NCBI GenBank assembly: GCA_037693485.1
Contig: CM075346.1
Location: 103,956,501 to 104,020,500, forward strand
Length of the DNA stretch: 64,000 nucleotides
Origin: Kitagawia praeruptora
Taxonomy: Eukaryota; Streptophyta; Magnoliopsida; Apiales; Apiaceae
Reading direction: 5' to 3'
The notes under the pieces were generated by a model that saw only the letters and a program-made list of their open reading frames with translations, did no database searches and was not told the origin of the DNA. The position numbers were made by a program, and so were the translations under genes. The stretch's first letter is position 1. Each line of letters begins with the position of its first letter. Below, piece after piece: positions 43,974 through 55,864 of this stretch.

Positions 43974-44293
43974 TCAAAACATTGCAAAACATATATATTT
44001 TTGCAAAGAATGTTCAATTAACATTATTATTTCATTCAAAATCTTTAAAATCATATATGATTTGCAAGCAGAACATGTTTTGGAGAACAATACGTTCTGC
44101 AATATTTTGTTTGCAGAACATACATGATTTTCAAGATTTTTAATGAAATTTGCATGTAAAACATATATGATCTTCAAGATTTTTAATGAAATAGATGGTA
44201 TAGTGATTTCAATAAATAAGTTTTTGCAATATTTTGATTGATATTGGTCTCCAGTCTCCACTAAAAATGTTGGTCTCCGTAGAACTTAACCCG
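43911..44293. mobile_element. Mutator-type MITE, 383 bp, 9-bp TSD TATCAACAA
   Basis: Flanked by TATCAACAA at 43902-43910 and 44294-44302. The ends are inverted repeats of about 40 bp: GAAGTTCTATGGAGACCACC on the left and, reading inward from the right, TTAAGTTCTACGGAGACCAA. The long TIR with a 9-bp TSD identifies a non-autonomous MULE. The interior is AT-rich with repeated AGATTTTTAATGAAAT units and no transposase. Confidence 0.82.
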
Positions 44294-44302
44294 TATCAAC
44301 AA

Positions 44303-45078
44303 TAAAGATTTACAAGAAATATATAGTCAAGTACACATGTTGAGATTTTTGATATTTTAGATTTAGGACTTTGAAATCAGATGAACATATATATATTTAA
44401 TATGTGTTATGGTGTTGGTTTTTACTCAGCAGTCAAATGACTTGAAGCGCCTGGGGTAACGTACATAGCGTGTACACACACATATATAAAAGAGCCAGTT
44501 ACTAAAACCCCTAGCACCAGAATGGTAATCATGCATGATCTGTTACCTAAATGCATGAAGCGCCTGGAAAAGTAAAGTGCATAAAATTAAATAAAAATCT
44601 GTCAATAATCAGAGGGAGAGATAGATAGATAAGCTTGCATGAAGATATGACAGAGCTTAAAAGAGAGAGAAAGAGGAAATAAATCTACACCTGTTGAAAT
44701 TTTTGATAATTTAGATTTTGGAATATTTTTTTTACCCTGTCATCACTTGACTACTATAGCTACCACGTCCTAGAATCTCAGTACACAAGATGTATCTAAA
44801 TGTACATAAAGTGAGTGTAGAGATGACTCATTTGCAGTAAGCTATTTTAATGCTTTAATTAATTTGCACCTTCCTTGAAATTATATATCTAACATGAGTA
44901 TCAACAATAAAGATTTACAAGAAATATGTATAAGTAATTGATTCAAATTTCATGTATTCATGTTACTTGCTAGATATTACCGTCCAATAGATATTCAGAT
45001 ATGATAAACTAAATCTGTGTATATAAGGTAAGCAAGGATGCATTTGCAACATTGAAAAATTGAGTTATCCAAAAAAAT
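44303..45078. other. Rearranged sequence between peptidase copy 1 and copia RT
   Basis: Contains two partial copies of the ATCAACAATAAAGATTTACAAGAAATAT segment (about 44296 and 44898) and one copy of the tandem-repeat unit found beside the SIRE element (about 44975-45085). No gene recognised. Confidence 0.4.
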
Positions 45079-46030
45079 TCATGGTTGCTCCATGAATCTA
45101 CCCATGAATCTACTAATAAAACAAATATCATATGGAATATTCGGTCGAGTGGTGGTCAAATACATCAAATTTCCAACAAGGCTTCCATAGAAAGTAGGAT
45201 CAACAAATTTAGAATCATCATCCTTACTTAATTTCAAGCCAAATTCAATGGGAGTACTACTTGATTTTGCATCTTCCATTCTAAACTTCTTCATCAAATC
45301 TCTTGCATACTTTTATTAAGAGATAAAAATTCAATTCTCATCTTGCTTTACCTCAATACCAAGAAAGTAGTGAAGTTGTCTCAAATCGGTCATCTTAAAT
45401 TCTTGCATAATATTATTCTTGAATTCTTCAATATCATCACCATTATTTCCTATAAAAATTAAATCTTCCACATACAAGTCAATGATTAGAATTTTACCTT
45501 TGTTATCCTTGATGTAAAGTGTATGCTCAAATGGATACCTCTTGAATCCTATCTTCACAAAATAATCATCTATGCGACTAAGCATGCACGAGGGGCTTGC
45601 TTTAGGCCATACAAAGTCTTCTTCAATTGATAGACTTTATTTTCTTCATTCTTTTTCACATAGCCCGATGGTTGATCAATATACACCTCTTATTGTACTT
45701 CTCCATTTAAAAAAGCGGATTTGATGTCACTTTCCACTTATTTTGAGCGGCCAAAGAAAGTATCAAACGGATGGTTTCAAGGCGTTCCACGGTAGCAAAT
45801 ACTTTTTTTATAATCAGCACCATATTTTTGCTTGTAGCCTTTTACAACCAATTGCGCCTTGTGCTTTTCAACTTTGTCTTATAAACCCACTTGACTTCAA
45901 TGGGCTTTTTTTCCTTAGGAGTTTCAAGTAACTCCCATGTTTGATTCCCTTCAATTGCTTCAATTTCTTGATCCATAGTTTGCCTCCATTTATTTTCCTT
46001 AGCGGCATTTTCAAAAGCAACCGGATCCAC
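45079..46030 (-). pseudogene. Copia reverse transcriptase fragment, frameshifted
   Basis: Read leftward: RT start (KENKWRQTMDQEIEAIEGNQ, WELLETPKEKKPIEVKWVYK), then a broken stretch with a YGLKQAPRA-like segment, then 45331-45585. In that block motif YVDD is changed to YVED (LYVEDLIFIGN), followed by DLRQLHYFLGIEVKQ. The final block is 45079-45297 (MKKFRMEDAKSSSTPIEFGL, LMYLTTTRPNIPYD). At least three frame interruptions. It belongs with the LTR and RNase H remnants at 41690-42290. Confidence 0.8.
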
Positions 46031-46084
46031 AATTGCATTTAATTAAGGCAAATCAACAAATTCATCTTCTAAAATTCTTCTTGT

Positions 46085-47760
46085 TGTTCCATATATAAAG
46101 GTTCACCATCGATCTTATCTTTCTAGGTGGTGATTCGGAACTTGAAGATGATGAGCTTGAAGACAATGATTCAAAAGACAAAAACTCGAAGGACTAAGTT
46201 AAATATTTTCAAGAACGTTCTAGATAATTAGAATAATAAAACAACTTTAGCTTATATTATTTTAATACTTCAGACAAAGATTTTATTATTTTTATAACAA
46301 TAGAAAAGTTCATAATAAATATACCGAGATCTTCAAGGCCCTCTTCAATCTTGTCATCGATCTAGTAATCAAAATAACATTACATTTTAAATGCACTGTC
46401 AAAACTAATAATGTAACTTCTTATAAATAATTTTACCGAGTGCAATCCAAAAAAACAATACTGAAAATTCTCTAGCCACTGATCTTGTTGCCCATAACAT
46501 ACACCACAACATAAAATTGATACAAAGACAATCCAAATTTTAACTTGCTTTAAAAAGTTTCAATGTTAACACTAGTTTACCCTGCTAAATTTTATCATCC
46601 TTCGTGCAAATCATGCAAACCTTTTTTATATACATGATTAATAAGAGTTTTATCTAGAACTAATAAAAAAACTTCACAAAAAACTTACTTGTTATTTAAA
46701 ATAAAAAGACCAAACGATTCCTTTTTGAGTTTAAGCTTAAGACCACTAGAAGTGCGAGCATAATCCTCCAACTTATTCAGAGCAAACATTAATTTTGCTA
46801 GTTCAAGTAACTAGTCAATTACATAGAATAAATAAGTTCAATTGTTTAGAAACAGAACTTACCAGATCACCAAGAATATAAATAATATTCGCATGGAGAT
46901 GGAGACAATATGTCAACTGACCATTTTCACTTCAGCAATATCTGGATGGTGTACTTGTATATTCTCTGTTAGATCTCTCCACGAACTCCTGAATGAGAAG
47001 GTATAAAAGATGTTAAGTAAAATTTTTCTTCAAACCGACTTCCCAGAAAGGAAATATATGATTAAACACCAATACCGTGCAACAAAATAATTTCCTAACT
47101 ATTAATTTGTGTTATGGATTTATTGTTGAATTTGTTAGACCGTTACAACATATGGAGTGGATGTCGGGTGATAGTTAGTAGCCTACATAATTATGTGAAA
47201 TTATTTATATGGAAAAGAAACATCCAAGTCCAAGTTACAGTAATAAATAACCTTTTCTTCCAGTGCTCGTCTCTGAAAAAATAATTTATCATATAATTTA
47301 TAGTAAGGAGAAATCATGATCAAGGCAACTTGTAGTTTTAAACTACCAGCTAGCATTGGATTATTTTTGAATGAATATTTTGAAGTGCTAAGCAGCTAAT
47401 AGAAATGAAACTTGAAATATAAGGCATTTACCTTTGCCAATTGCTCGGTTTCATCGACATAAAATTCAATTAACTTTTTAAGAGGTTGAGCTCCCATGCA
47501 AAAGATTTTGCCTTGAATATATGCGAATTCTCGAATTTGACTCATTACGATATAACAAAAGCCCTTTCTTGCCCATATGATCCCCATGTATTCTTGATTT
47601 AAAATATTCTACATCATCATAAGTTCCATATCTTACTATCAAGATAATATGATTAGGTGCGTTCTTATTTAAGCCCTGATCAAAAATACCCTGGAAAAAT
47701 ATATATAATATGGATATCAATAATAAAGATTTACAAGAAATATGTACAAGCAATTGATTC
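46085..47760. repeat. Segmental duplication copy 2
   Basis: Partner of 42236-43910. This copy remains joined to the upstream exons of the papain-like gene (47764-48339), so it is probably the ancestral arrangement. Confidence 0.7.
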
Positions 47761-48339
47761 TAATATCATGTTACTTACTTCTCCTTTAAAATTCTCAAAT
47801 GCCTTACTTGCCCACAACATTCCATTCACAGGTTTTTTCTGTTGCAATGTTGTTTTAATTTCTTTAATGACATCTTGTTCAATTTTTTCATTAACCACCA
47901 CATGACTATAGTTGTCGAAAGAAAATCTTTGTCGAGATTCGCCATCTACATATATCGATCTCATATTTACATAGTTTGCAACATTCCCCAAAAATTATTT
48001 CTTACTTGCACCATGAAATCTATAGTTACACTCTAAATGTGCACCATTTTCTTTAAAATAGTCAAACAAATCAATAAGACTACATAGAACAAATTTTCCA
48101 TCTTTAGTGCCTAAGATTTTCCTACTGAGATCCTTCTGAAGATAGTAGTCTGGCTCTTGAAATGGTAACCAATCTATCAACTCTTGTGATCCTATTATTG
48201 GTCTATATGTTTGTTCTTGCAATGCATATATTAGTCCAATAAGATCCGATACACTTAAAGGTACCATAAGTGTTGTGATGATGTGTTTGTTCAGTAACGG
48301 GAGAATCCAACATTTCGTTTCCTTTGAGAAGGTCAACAA
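47396..48339 (-). pseudogene. Papain-like cysteine peptidase, copy 2, frameshifted
   Basis: Exon 47995-48339 encodes SDLIGLIYALQEQTYRPIIG, SQELIDWLP and LIDLFDYFKENGAHLECNYRFHG. These align with the C1A SEQELxDC and FxYxxxNGGIxxExxYPYxG regions. Exon 47764-47991 encodes EIKTTLQQKKPVNGMLWASK (family KxPVxVxIxAS). Then 47580-47700 carries NHIILIVRYG with the catalytic His. Two single-base losses near 47595 and 47583 split the KNTWG active-site Asn region into different frames. The segment where the catalytic Cys (CWAF) should lie shows no such motif. It is a decayed, divergent member, possibly from a non-catalytic subfamily. Confidence 0.62.
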
Positions 48340-48359
48340 TTAAATTATCATCAAAATTG

Positions 48360-49440
48360 ATATCCTGTTACATTCATTAACATATGAATGATTCATTAAT
48401 ATATGAATGATTTTATATTCCAAGACAAAATGATAATCATGCGATAATATTTTTATTATTTATAATTTATTAAGATAAATAAATTACCATATATGTAAAT
48501 AAAAAAATTCTGAACCTATAAACTAGCTAAATCTCCTTATATATATTAAAACACAAAAACGGGGTAAAATTGTCCAAAAATGATTGTGAAAATACATATA
48601 TACCCTCATTCTTTATAAACTTAATTAAAAGATGCACCTTCAAGATTATATCACTCAGAATTAACCAGTAAATGCAATGTCAATATATGTAATAGATTAG
48701 TATAAGATGCATTAAAATCGGAACTTGAATGAACTAATGTTATACTCCCCTGATTCAAATAACTTATACTAATCTTCTTGAATAAACTAGGTCTAGGAGG
48801 GTAATGGAAGGAGACATGAAACAAATTAATTATATGAATCAATAATTCACCCCCGTTAAAAAAAAGTTACCTATCAACCTAGATATTGATGAGTCCGATA
48901 CTCATTTAATAGTCTAGTTCCACCTATTTTTAGGTGATCGATATATGTCAAATGTGGAATAAAGATCAAATTGTAGAAAAATCAATCAACCTATTTATGT
49001 TTAGTAAGCACTGCTAGTCTGCAACTAATGTTTTCATCTGCTTAAAGTTAGATAGTTCACAGACATCTACTTAAACATGTTAATTAGATCAAAATGATGA
49101 TTTTTTGTTCTCGGCTACTATTTCACTACAAATTGAAGAGAACGAGGAAGTTCTCTTTTTATGTAGGAGAAGGGTTCTTCAAATCGGTACAAAAAATAAG
49201 ATATTGTCAGTACTGAATGAAATTGCAATGAAACTCATTTACATTACAAGAATGTTAAATTGTAGTTCTTCTAGATTTATCAACTAATGTTTTATGCAGA
49301 GATGATTCATGTCTATATCTTATTGCATATGATGATATATGTTAACCTGATTATATGTTGAGATATTATGTTAATCAGAGGGAGCATTATTTTGGAGGGA
49401 GCAACACTATCTCTCCAACGTATTCAAGTATGTCATCATT
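48360..49440. other. AT-rich intergenic, no gene recognised
   Basis: May contain upstream exons of the peptidase-like gene or internal copia remnants (near 49100-49450). I cannot support specific features. Confidence 0.3.
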
Positions 49441-49454
49441 AAAAAGGGGGAGAT

Positions 49455-50798
49455 TGTTAGCATGATGTTTTGATGATGAATACAAATGTTGCATTGTAAT
49501 ACTTCATGTGCTATTATCTAATATTGTTTTGCAGGAAGTATTGATCAATAATTAAATGGGAACTTTTACCTCAATCACATTGGTATGTAACATCAAAAAG
49601 GGGGAGATTGTCATCCTAAAGTGTTTAGATGTTATATATAGCAAAAGCTAATAGTTTATCTTCTTAATAATTTTATTGTATTCAGCTTACCACTATATGA
49701 TTAAATCACTTGATATATCATACGCATACTATATATAAGTATACTTTCAGTTAACTTGAAAGATTTAAAGCTATCTATATTTTCAGCATGTCAGGATATC
49801 ATAACAGCCTACAAAGATGTCTTGCAGAACAATTGATGAACCAAAACAACAAGCTATATTGTGTTCTGGACTAAACTTATGTGCATGTCTATAAACGCAA
49901 GATGTTACGAAAGTTGCTACTAAAGTTTACATCATTACAGCAAGCTATTTTCTCCAACCAGAATTGTGTTGCAGATTTACCACAAGTTCGAATTTCTTGG
50001 AAAATGAACAGGACTTCGTCTAAGAATGAAATTGAAAGAATTACTTCATATATAACGTTTGATATAAATGTTTAAGCTCAATTTTTTTTTATTAAAACGT
50101 TGTTCCTAATTATATGAAGTAATGTTAATTTATTCAAACTCTTTTAAACTATAACTAATTCCATATTATTCCTATATTATAGGAGGTGTTTTTACTAAAC
50201 ATTTTAATACTTTATCTCTTATATTTCATTATATTTCAGACTAAGTTTGTTAACATTTGAAGTGTTAGTTGTTTTATAAACATACTTTATCCAAACCACT
50301 TCAAACTAGTCGTTTGTTGTATTCTTATATATAACATTGGCCTTGCTTTCCAAATGAGACTAATGAACACAAACTCTCTATACTTTTTCTTGAAAATCTT
50401 TTGATACAATTCTCTTTGAGCTTACATATATATTATATACGTTATATATAGAGAATTCATAGTTTGAGTTGTAAACTCTTATTGCAAATCTATATTGTTC
50501 ATATTGTAAAGATTAGTTGCTGAACTAATGGCAGGGGGATCTTGGTGATCATTGAGTATAGTGCCCTATGGAACTCAATGTTCTAGAAAGCAAATTGTTC
50601 AATGAGTGGGACTTGAGGAATTCAGTGTTCTAGGGAGCAAGCTTGTTAGAAATTAAGACTTTGGAGTTCAAGTGAGCTATTTATAAAAGAGACATAGTGT
50701 TCAAACAAGCCATTTTTAGCAACTACATGTAAAGGAAGATATATTATTGTATCTTGTAATAGTGTAATTTTCTTGATTGATAATATATTCTCCTACAA
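49455..50798 (+). mobile_element. Copia LTR (left part), preceded by its polypurine tract
   Basis: AAAAAGGGGGAGAT (49441-49454) is followed by TGTTAGCATGATGTTTTGATG, the classic PPT/LTR junction of plant copia elements. A second PPT-like junction (AAAAAGGGGGAGATTGTCAT) lies at about 49595-49612, so two LTR starts are possible. The sequence continues to TTGATTGATAATATATTCTCC and is then split by the Tekay element. It resumes at 62893 with GTTGGTAAGGGATCAGGACG, a typical copia LTR 3' portion. Confidence 0.6.
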
Positions 50799-53700
50799 TG
50801 TGACGGCCCCAAATCCCCTAATTAAATTTAACTAGATAATGGTAAAGCATGCATATTAATTAGACATTACCAATCCCATGCCTAGATCGCCAACAGGTAA
50901 GAGTTTGAAACAATATAAACTACCAATTTAAAACAATTTATTATTACAACCACAAATTTATTCTAAGTTCAAAAGATTATTACAGACTAAGTCAAAAGTC
51001 TAGCAAAACAAGATCCATCAGATCGTCACTCCCTTCTACCTGGAACTGCCTCCTATAGGCTACACCTGAACCACCACAATTCTTACGCGCAGTCTCAAGA
51101 GTCCTTACCATCTTCGAGTTTCACTGAAAGGTTAAGGAAAGTAATATCATTGAGCCAATTGCTCAGCAAGTGCATAAACAACAATATAAGACTGGCAAAA
51201 TAATTCAACTGTAAAGCAAGATATAAAAATCTGCAAATGAACTGTATCAACTGAATCAATATCAAAATAAAATGAGAAGGAATTGGAATATCTGATAAGA
51301 CGCTACGAGCAACGCTGGGTGATCAGCCCACGACAGAGCTCCGAACCCGCATATCCAATACGGTGTTCATCAAATATAAGGGGATCCCAGGCACACATTG
51401 GCCTATAATAGTAACATGATTTGGACCGGCGCCTCGGTCAAAGTAACATTCCATCCAATTCCATTTAGGTTAAACAATGTTTATCAATTTCAATTCATCT
51501 CAAAGAAACAAGATTATCGATGTTATATCAAGTGGTTAATCAACAAGAATAGGATTCTCAATTTCGAATAAATGACAAGGTCAAATGAAGAAAGTCAATA
51601 TTTCGGATTCTTAGAAGTTGGGATTCTGTTTAGAGTACTTTGGTTAAATCAAGAAAATAAGTCAAGAATTAATCAGTGTTTTAAGGTAGAAAAGAATTCA
51701 TCAAACAAGACGATATTTATATAGTTGATTCAAGGGTTCAAGAATTCAAGAAAATACGAAAGGGTTTCCAAGCAATGTGGTCATCGATTAACAAATCAAG
51801 TTCAAGTTCAAGTTGAAGTTTAAGTTCGAGTTCAAGCTCAAGTTCAAGTTGAAGTTTAAGTTCGAGTTCAAGTTCAAGGAATACGATTCAATCACAAGGT
51901 ATACGACAATATTAAGGTCGGAAAGAATAAAGGATTAATTTGTGACAACCTAGCAATTCGATATCTCATGGCATTCAATATATGGTATCAACAAGGTAAG
52001 TTAGTACACTTGCCTTAAATCACGAGTTCAAACTAGATAGCGTCCTCTTCAATCGGCTCCTTGCCAGGCCTCCTACTCGGACCTATAATAATAATAAACA
52101 ATATCTTATTTTCCCCTCTTTTGTTTACATATCACAAAGCAATCCTAACAGTGCTAACGCCCCATCGATATAACCATGTTATACACATACATTCATATAT
52201 ACATGTAAACACATACGTCATGTAAGTCACTTAGCATGTAATTCACTTAACCTACAACGTAGTATGGTATAGTACTATAATGATTCTACGACTTAACATT
52301 GGAGATGTGCCTTTAGGGTTTTGGAAATCATTCATTATATTTTTAGAAATTTCGGCGGCATCTCCTTTGTATAGTCGTCAAACCATACTGAATATAATCG
52401 GTCTCAAACAATCACAAGGCAACACAATAAACCTCCAATGACTACAACTCCATCAACAATCGACTACTACAATCACCAAGCAATCCTAGGTCATCCTACT
52501 ATCTCCACGACGACTCGTTAAGCAATTCATCAATCAATTTCACATAGCAATTCAATCCTTAAAACAATTAAATCAAGTAGCAATTAAATTAAGCAATTAA
52601 ACGACTAACAATCAACTCAAGAACACAATCTCTCCTCACAATCTCTCTTCTCTCCCTCTCTCGGCCTCTCGGCCTCTCTCTCTTTCTCTCCTCTCTCTCT
52701 CGGCTTCTCCCTCTCCATCTCTCTCTTTCTCCCTCTCGGTCTCTCTCCCTCCTCCATCAATCTCTCTCGGCCTCCCCCTCTTCTTCACCAACAATCACAT
52801 ACAAAACCTCACAACAACACTTACATAATGACTTACATGCATATCAATTCACAAAACCATAATCTCACATACCCACCAATGTTACTTATAAATTTTACAA
52901 TCAAAATCAAATTATAAACTTAACCCATCAAAGTTCATAACATTTAATCATCAAAATCACTAACCCTTTTAATTTTACACCTACTAACAATCATCAACTA
53001 ACAAAACAAGCATACCCACAACTTGAAATCTTATAAAAACTCAAACCCATCATCAAAATCAACTTAAAAAGTTATAAAAACTTACATGCAATCACATATC
53101 ACCTACTAATCATGTAAAATCATAAAATTAACACTTGCATGCAACCCTTCGGCTCACTTTCATTCATGGCCGAAGGTTTGGGGTCCTCCGGAGAGCCCGA
53201 AAATTCGTGGGTCTCTTCCAGGAAGTATACCCAATCATCAACACCCACAAACTTACCTTGATTCTTCAATTTTCGAAAAACCCTAATTTGGAAAAGTGAA
53301 GGAAATTGAAATTTAAAACCATGGGTTTGTAGAGGATGACAAGAGGAGTGTTTTTATGTATAATAGTGTAAGGTTTTAATGGAGGAATTACCTTGATTAA
53401 AGCTTGAGAATCAATGGAGGTTGTGAGAGTTCTTGAGAGAAAAAGATGAAGACAGTGGGGGGGGGGGTTGTCTCGGCCGAATGAAAAAAAGAAGGGGAGG
53501 GGAGGGTTTTTGTCTAGCCTACACACACACACATGTAATTAAATCACATTTTAATGATACATCTTTTAATTAAATAAAAGACTTGTAAAAATAATCCTAA
53601 TTAAAAGATATTTTTGGATTCAAGAATAATTTATTGACACATAAAATTAAAATATGCAATTCTCTTCCTCAAAATATTTTTAAAACATTTTTAAAATCAT

Positions 53701-54092
53701 TTTGTGAAAAGATTTGAATTTTACAAGTTTTAATATTTTAAAAAGGAAAATAATTGGAAAAATCCTTGTAAAATATTTTAATTCGAAAATAAATCAAACT
53801 TTTATTTTTTTAAAAAGTCTTTAAATACATAAAGATAATAAAACAAGAAATTTCATGATTTTTACTAACTCCAAGAATTTTATAAAAATGTTTAAGCAAA
53901 TAAAATCATATTTTAACATTTAAAAGCTATACAAAATTTTAGTAAAATTTCACGCCAGCACATCTAGCAGTTAGACACATAACACATATTCACAATCACA
54001 AAACAAGTAATGACTCATCAATTAAGGCACATAATAGTATTTTTAATGCCAAATAATATTATTTATAGAGTACGAAATTCCCAGATATTACA
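50799..54092 (-). repeat. 3' LTR of the Tekay element (left copy)
   Basis: Plus-strand ends TGTGACGGCC and GATATTACA. Internal features shared with the right LTR: a CAAGTT/CGAGTT hexamer array (51797-51882), a CT-rich tract (52625-52760) and a G-run at 53457-53468. Confidence 0.94.
51797..51882 (+). repeat. CAAGTT hexamer minisatellite in the Tekay LTR
   Basis: Repeats of TTCAAG with TTGAAG, TTTAAG and TTCGAG variants. The homologous array in the right LTR (60588-60675) has a different arrangement and copy number, one of the few differences between the LTRs. Confidence 0.75.
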
Positions 54093-54109
54093 TCCTTCCC
54101 CCCTTAAAA
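54093..54109 (-). promoter_or_regulatory. Polypurine tract of the Tekay element
   Basis: On the minus strand TTTTAAGGGGGGAAGGA directly precedes the LTR start TGTAATATC. Confidence 0.8.
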
Positions 54110-54130
54110 GGATTCTGTCCCCAGAATCAG

Positions 54131-55864
54131 CTATGTAAACAAATGAGGGTACTGTTCTAACATATCACTTTCTAACTCCCAGGTTGACTCTTCAACCTTA
54201 GGGTTCCTCCACAAAACTTTAACTAACACAACTGATTTATTTCTAAGCACTTTCTCTCGGCGATCTTCTATTCTGATCGGCCGCTCTACATAATACAAAT
54301 CTGGCTGAATTTCTACTGGCTCATACTCTATTACATACTTAGTGTCAGGATGAAACTTCTTAAGCATTGATACATGAAAAACACTATGAATATGCTGCAT
54401 CTGAGGCGGTAAAGCTAATTCATAAGCTACTCTGCCCACGCGTCGCAAAATCTCAAAAGGTCCTACAAATCTTGGACTTAGCTTTCCTTTTTTCCCAAAT
54501 CTGGTTAATCCTTTCCATGGCGAAACTTTTAACAGTACTGGATCACCTACTTCAAAATCTACTTTCTTTCTTGCTGGATCTGCATACTTTCTCTGTCCGT
54601 CTTGAGCAGCTCGCAATCTTTTCTGAATTATTTCCACTGTCTCTTTCGTCTGCTGAATCAATTCTGGTCCTACTATCTTTCGCTCACCAACTTCTTCCCA
54701 ACACACAGGAGATCTACACTTCCTTCCATAGAGAGCTTCATATGGAGGCATCCCAATACTAGCATGATAGCTGTTGTTGTAAGAAAATTCCACCAAAGGT
54801 AGATGCTCGTCCCAATTGCCTTTAAAGTCTATGGCACAAACTCTAAGCATGTCTTCAATTGTCTGAATCGTTCTTTCGCTCTGACCATCTGTCTGAGGAT
54901 GATAAGCAGTACTCATTCTGAGTTGCGTTCCGAGATGTTCTTGAAACTGTCTCCAAAATCTTGAATTGAAACGGGGATCTCTATCAGATACAATAGATAC
55001 TGGAACTCCATGACGAGTCACAATCTCCTTCAAATACAAGTGCACCAACTTGTCTAGCGAAAATCTTTCGTTAATCGGCAAGAAATGAGCTGATTTCGTC
55101 AGTCGGTCAACTATAACCCAAATAGCATCATGATTAGCCTTCGATCTTGGTAGACCTACTACAAAATCCATTGCAATGTGCTCCCACTTCCACTCAGGTA
55201 TCTCCAATGGTTGAATTAATCCACTTGGTCTTTGATGTTCTGCTTTTACTCTTTGGCATGTATAACAACGACTTACCCACTCTGCAATTTCTCTTTTCAT
55301 GTCTGGCCACCAAAAGTTCTTCTTCAAATCTTGATACATTTTCGTGCTTCCAGGATGTAATGAAAACTTAGAACTATGGGCATCACACAACAACTCTTCT
55401 TTCAACTCTTTCACATCAGGAATCCATATCCTTGAGGAAAATCTTAAAATACCTTGGTTATCTTTCTGCGTGCAAATTTCTTCTCCGGTCAATTCATTCA
55501 ATCTCTGATTCATCACTTCTTCTTGGCATTTCCGAATTTTGTCCAATAATACTGGTTGAAATGTCATGGTATAGACTTGCTCTGCTGGTATCTCTGTTGC
55601 ACAAACTTCAATTTCTAACTTCTCAAACTCTCTAAACAATTCTTGAGTCATTGTCAGCGTATTCAATCTTTCCTTCCTGCTTAGCGCATCAGCTACGACA
55701 TTCGCCTTTCCCGGGTAATAACTAATGGTACAATCATAATCCTTTATCAGTTCTAACCATCTTCTTTGTCTCATGTTGAGTTCCTTCTGAGTAAAAATAT
55801 ACTTAAGACTCTTATGATCCGTGAATATCTCACACTTCTCACCATAAAGATAATGTCTCCACAA
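54131..55864 (-). pseudogene. Tekay RNase H C-terminus, integrase and chromodomain
   Basis: 577 codons open. The first residues (WRHYLYGEKCEIFTDHKSLK, then DALSRKERL) are the second half of RNase H, separated from the rest by a frameshift at about 55855. Integrase: zinc finger H-H-C-C near residues 140-200 (LHPGSTKMYQDLKKNFWWPD, CYTCQRVKAEH), core with MDFVVGLPRS, SIVSDRDPRF and HPQTDGQSERTIQ. The C-terminal about 60 residues are a chromodomain (YYVERPIRIEDRREKVLRN, VKVLWRNPKVEESTWELE), thought to steer integration to particular chromatin. The ATG at 55862-55864 is not the native start. Confidence 0.92.

Noticed and set aside
49595..49612. 49609 as the only start of the copia LTR
   Set aside because: A second, equally good PPT/LTR junction lies at 49441-49456. 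I kept the outer one and noted the ambiguity.
52625..52790. CT-rich tract as a regulatory element
   Set aside because: Simple low-complexity sequence within the Tekay LTR; nothing beyond composition supports a function.
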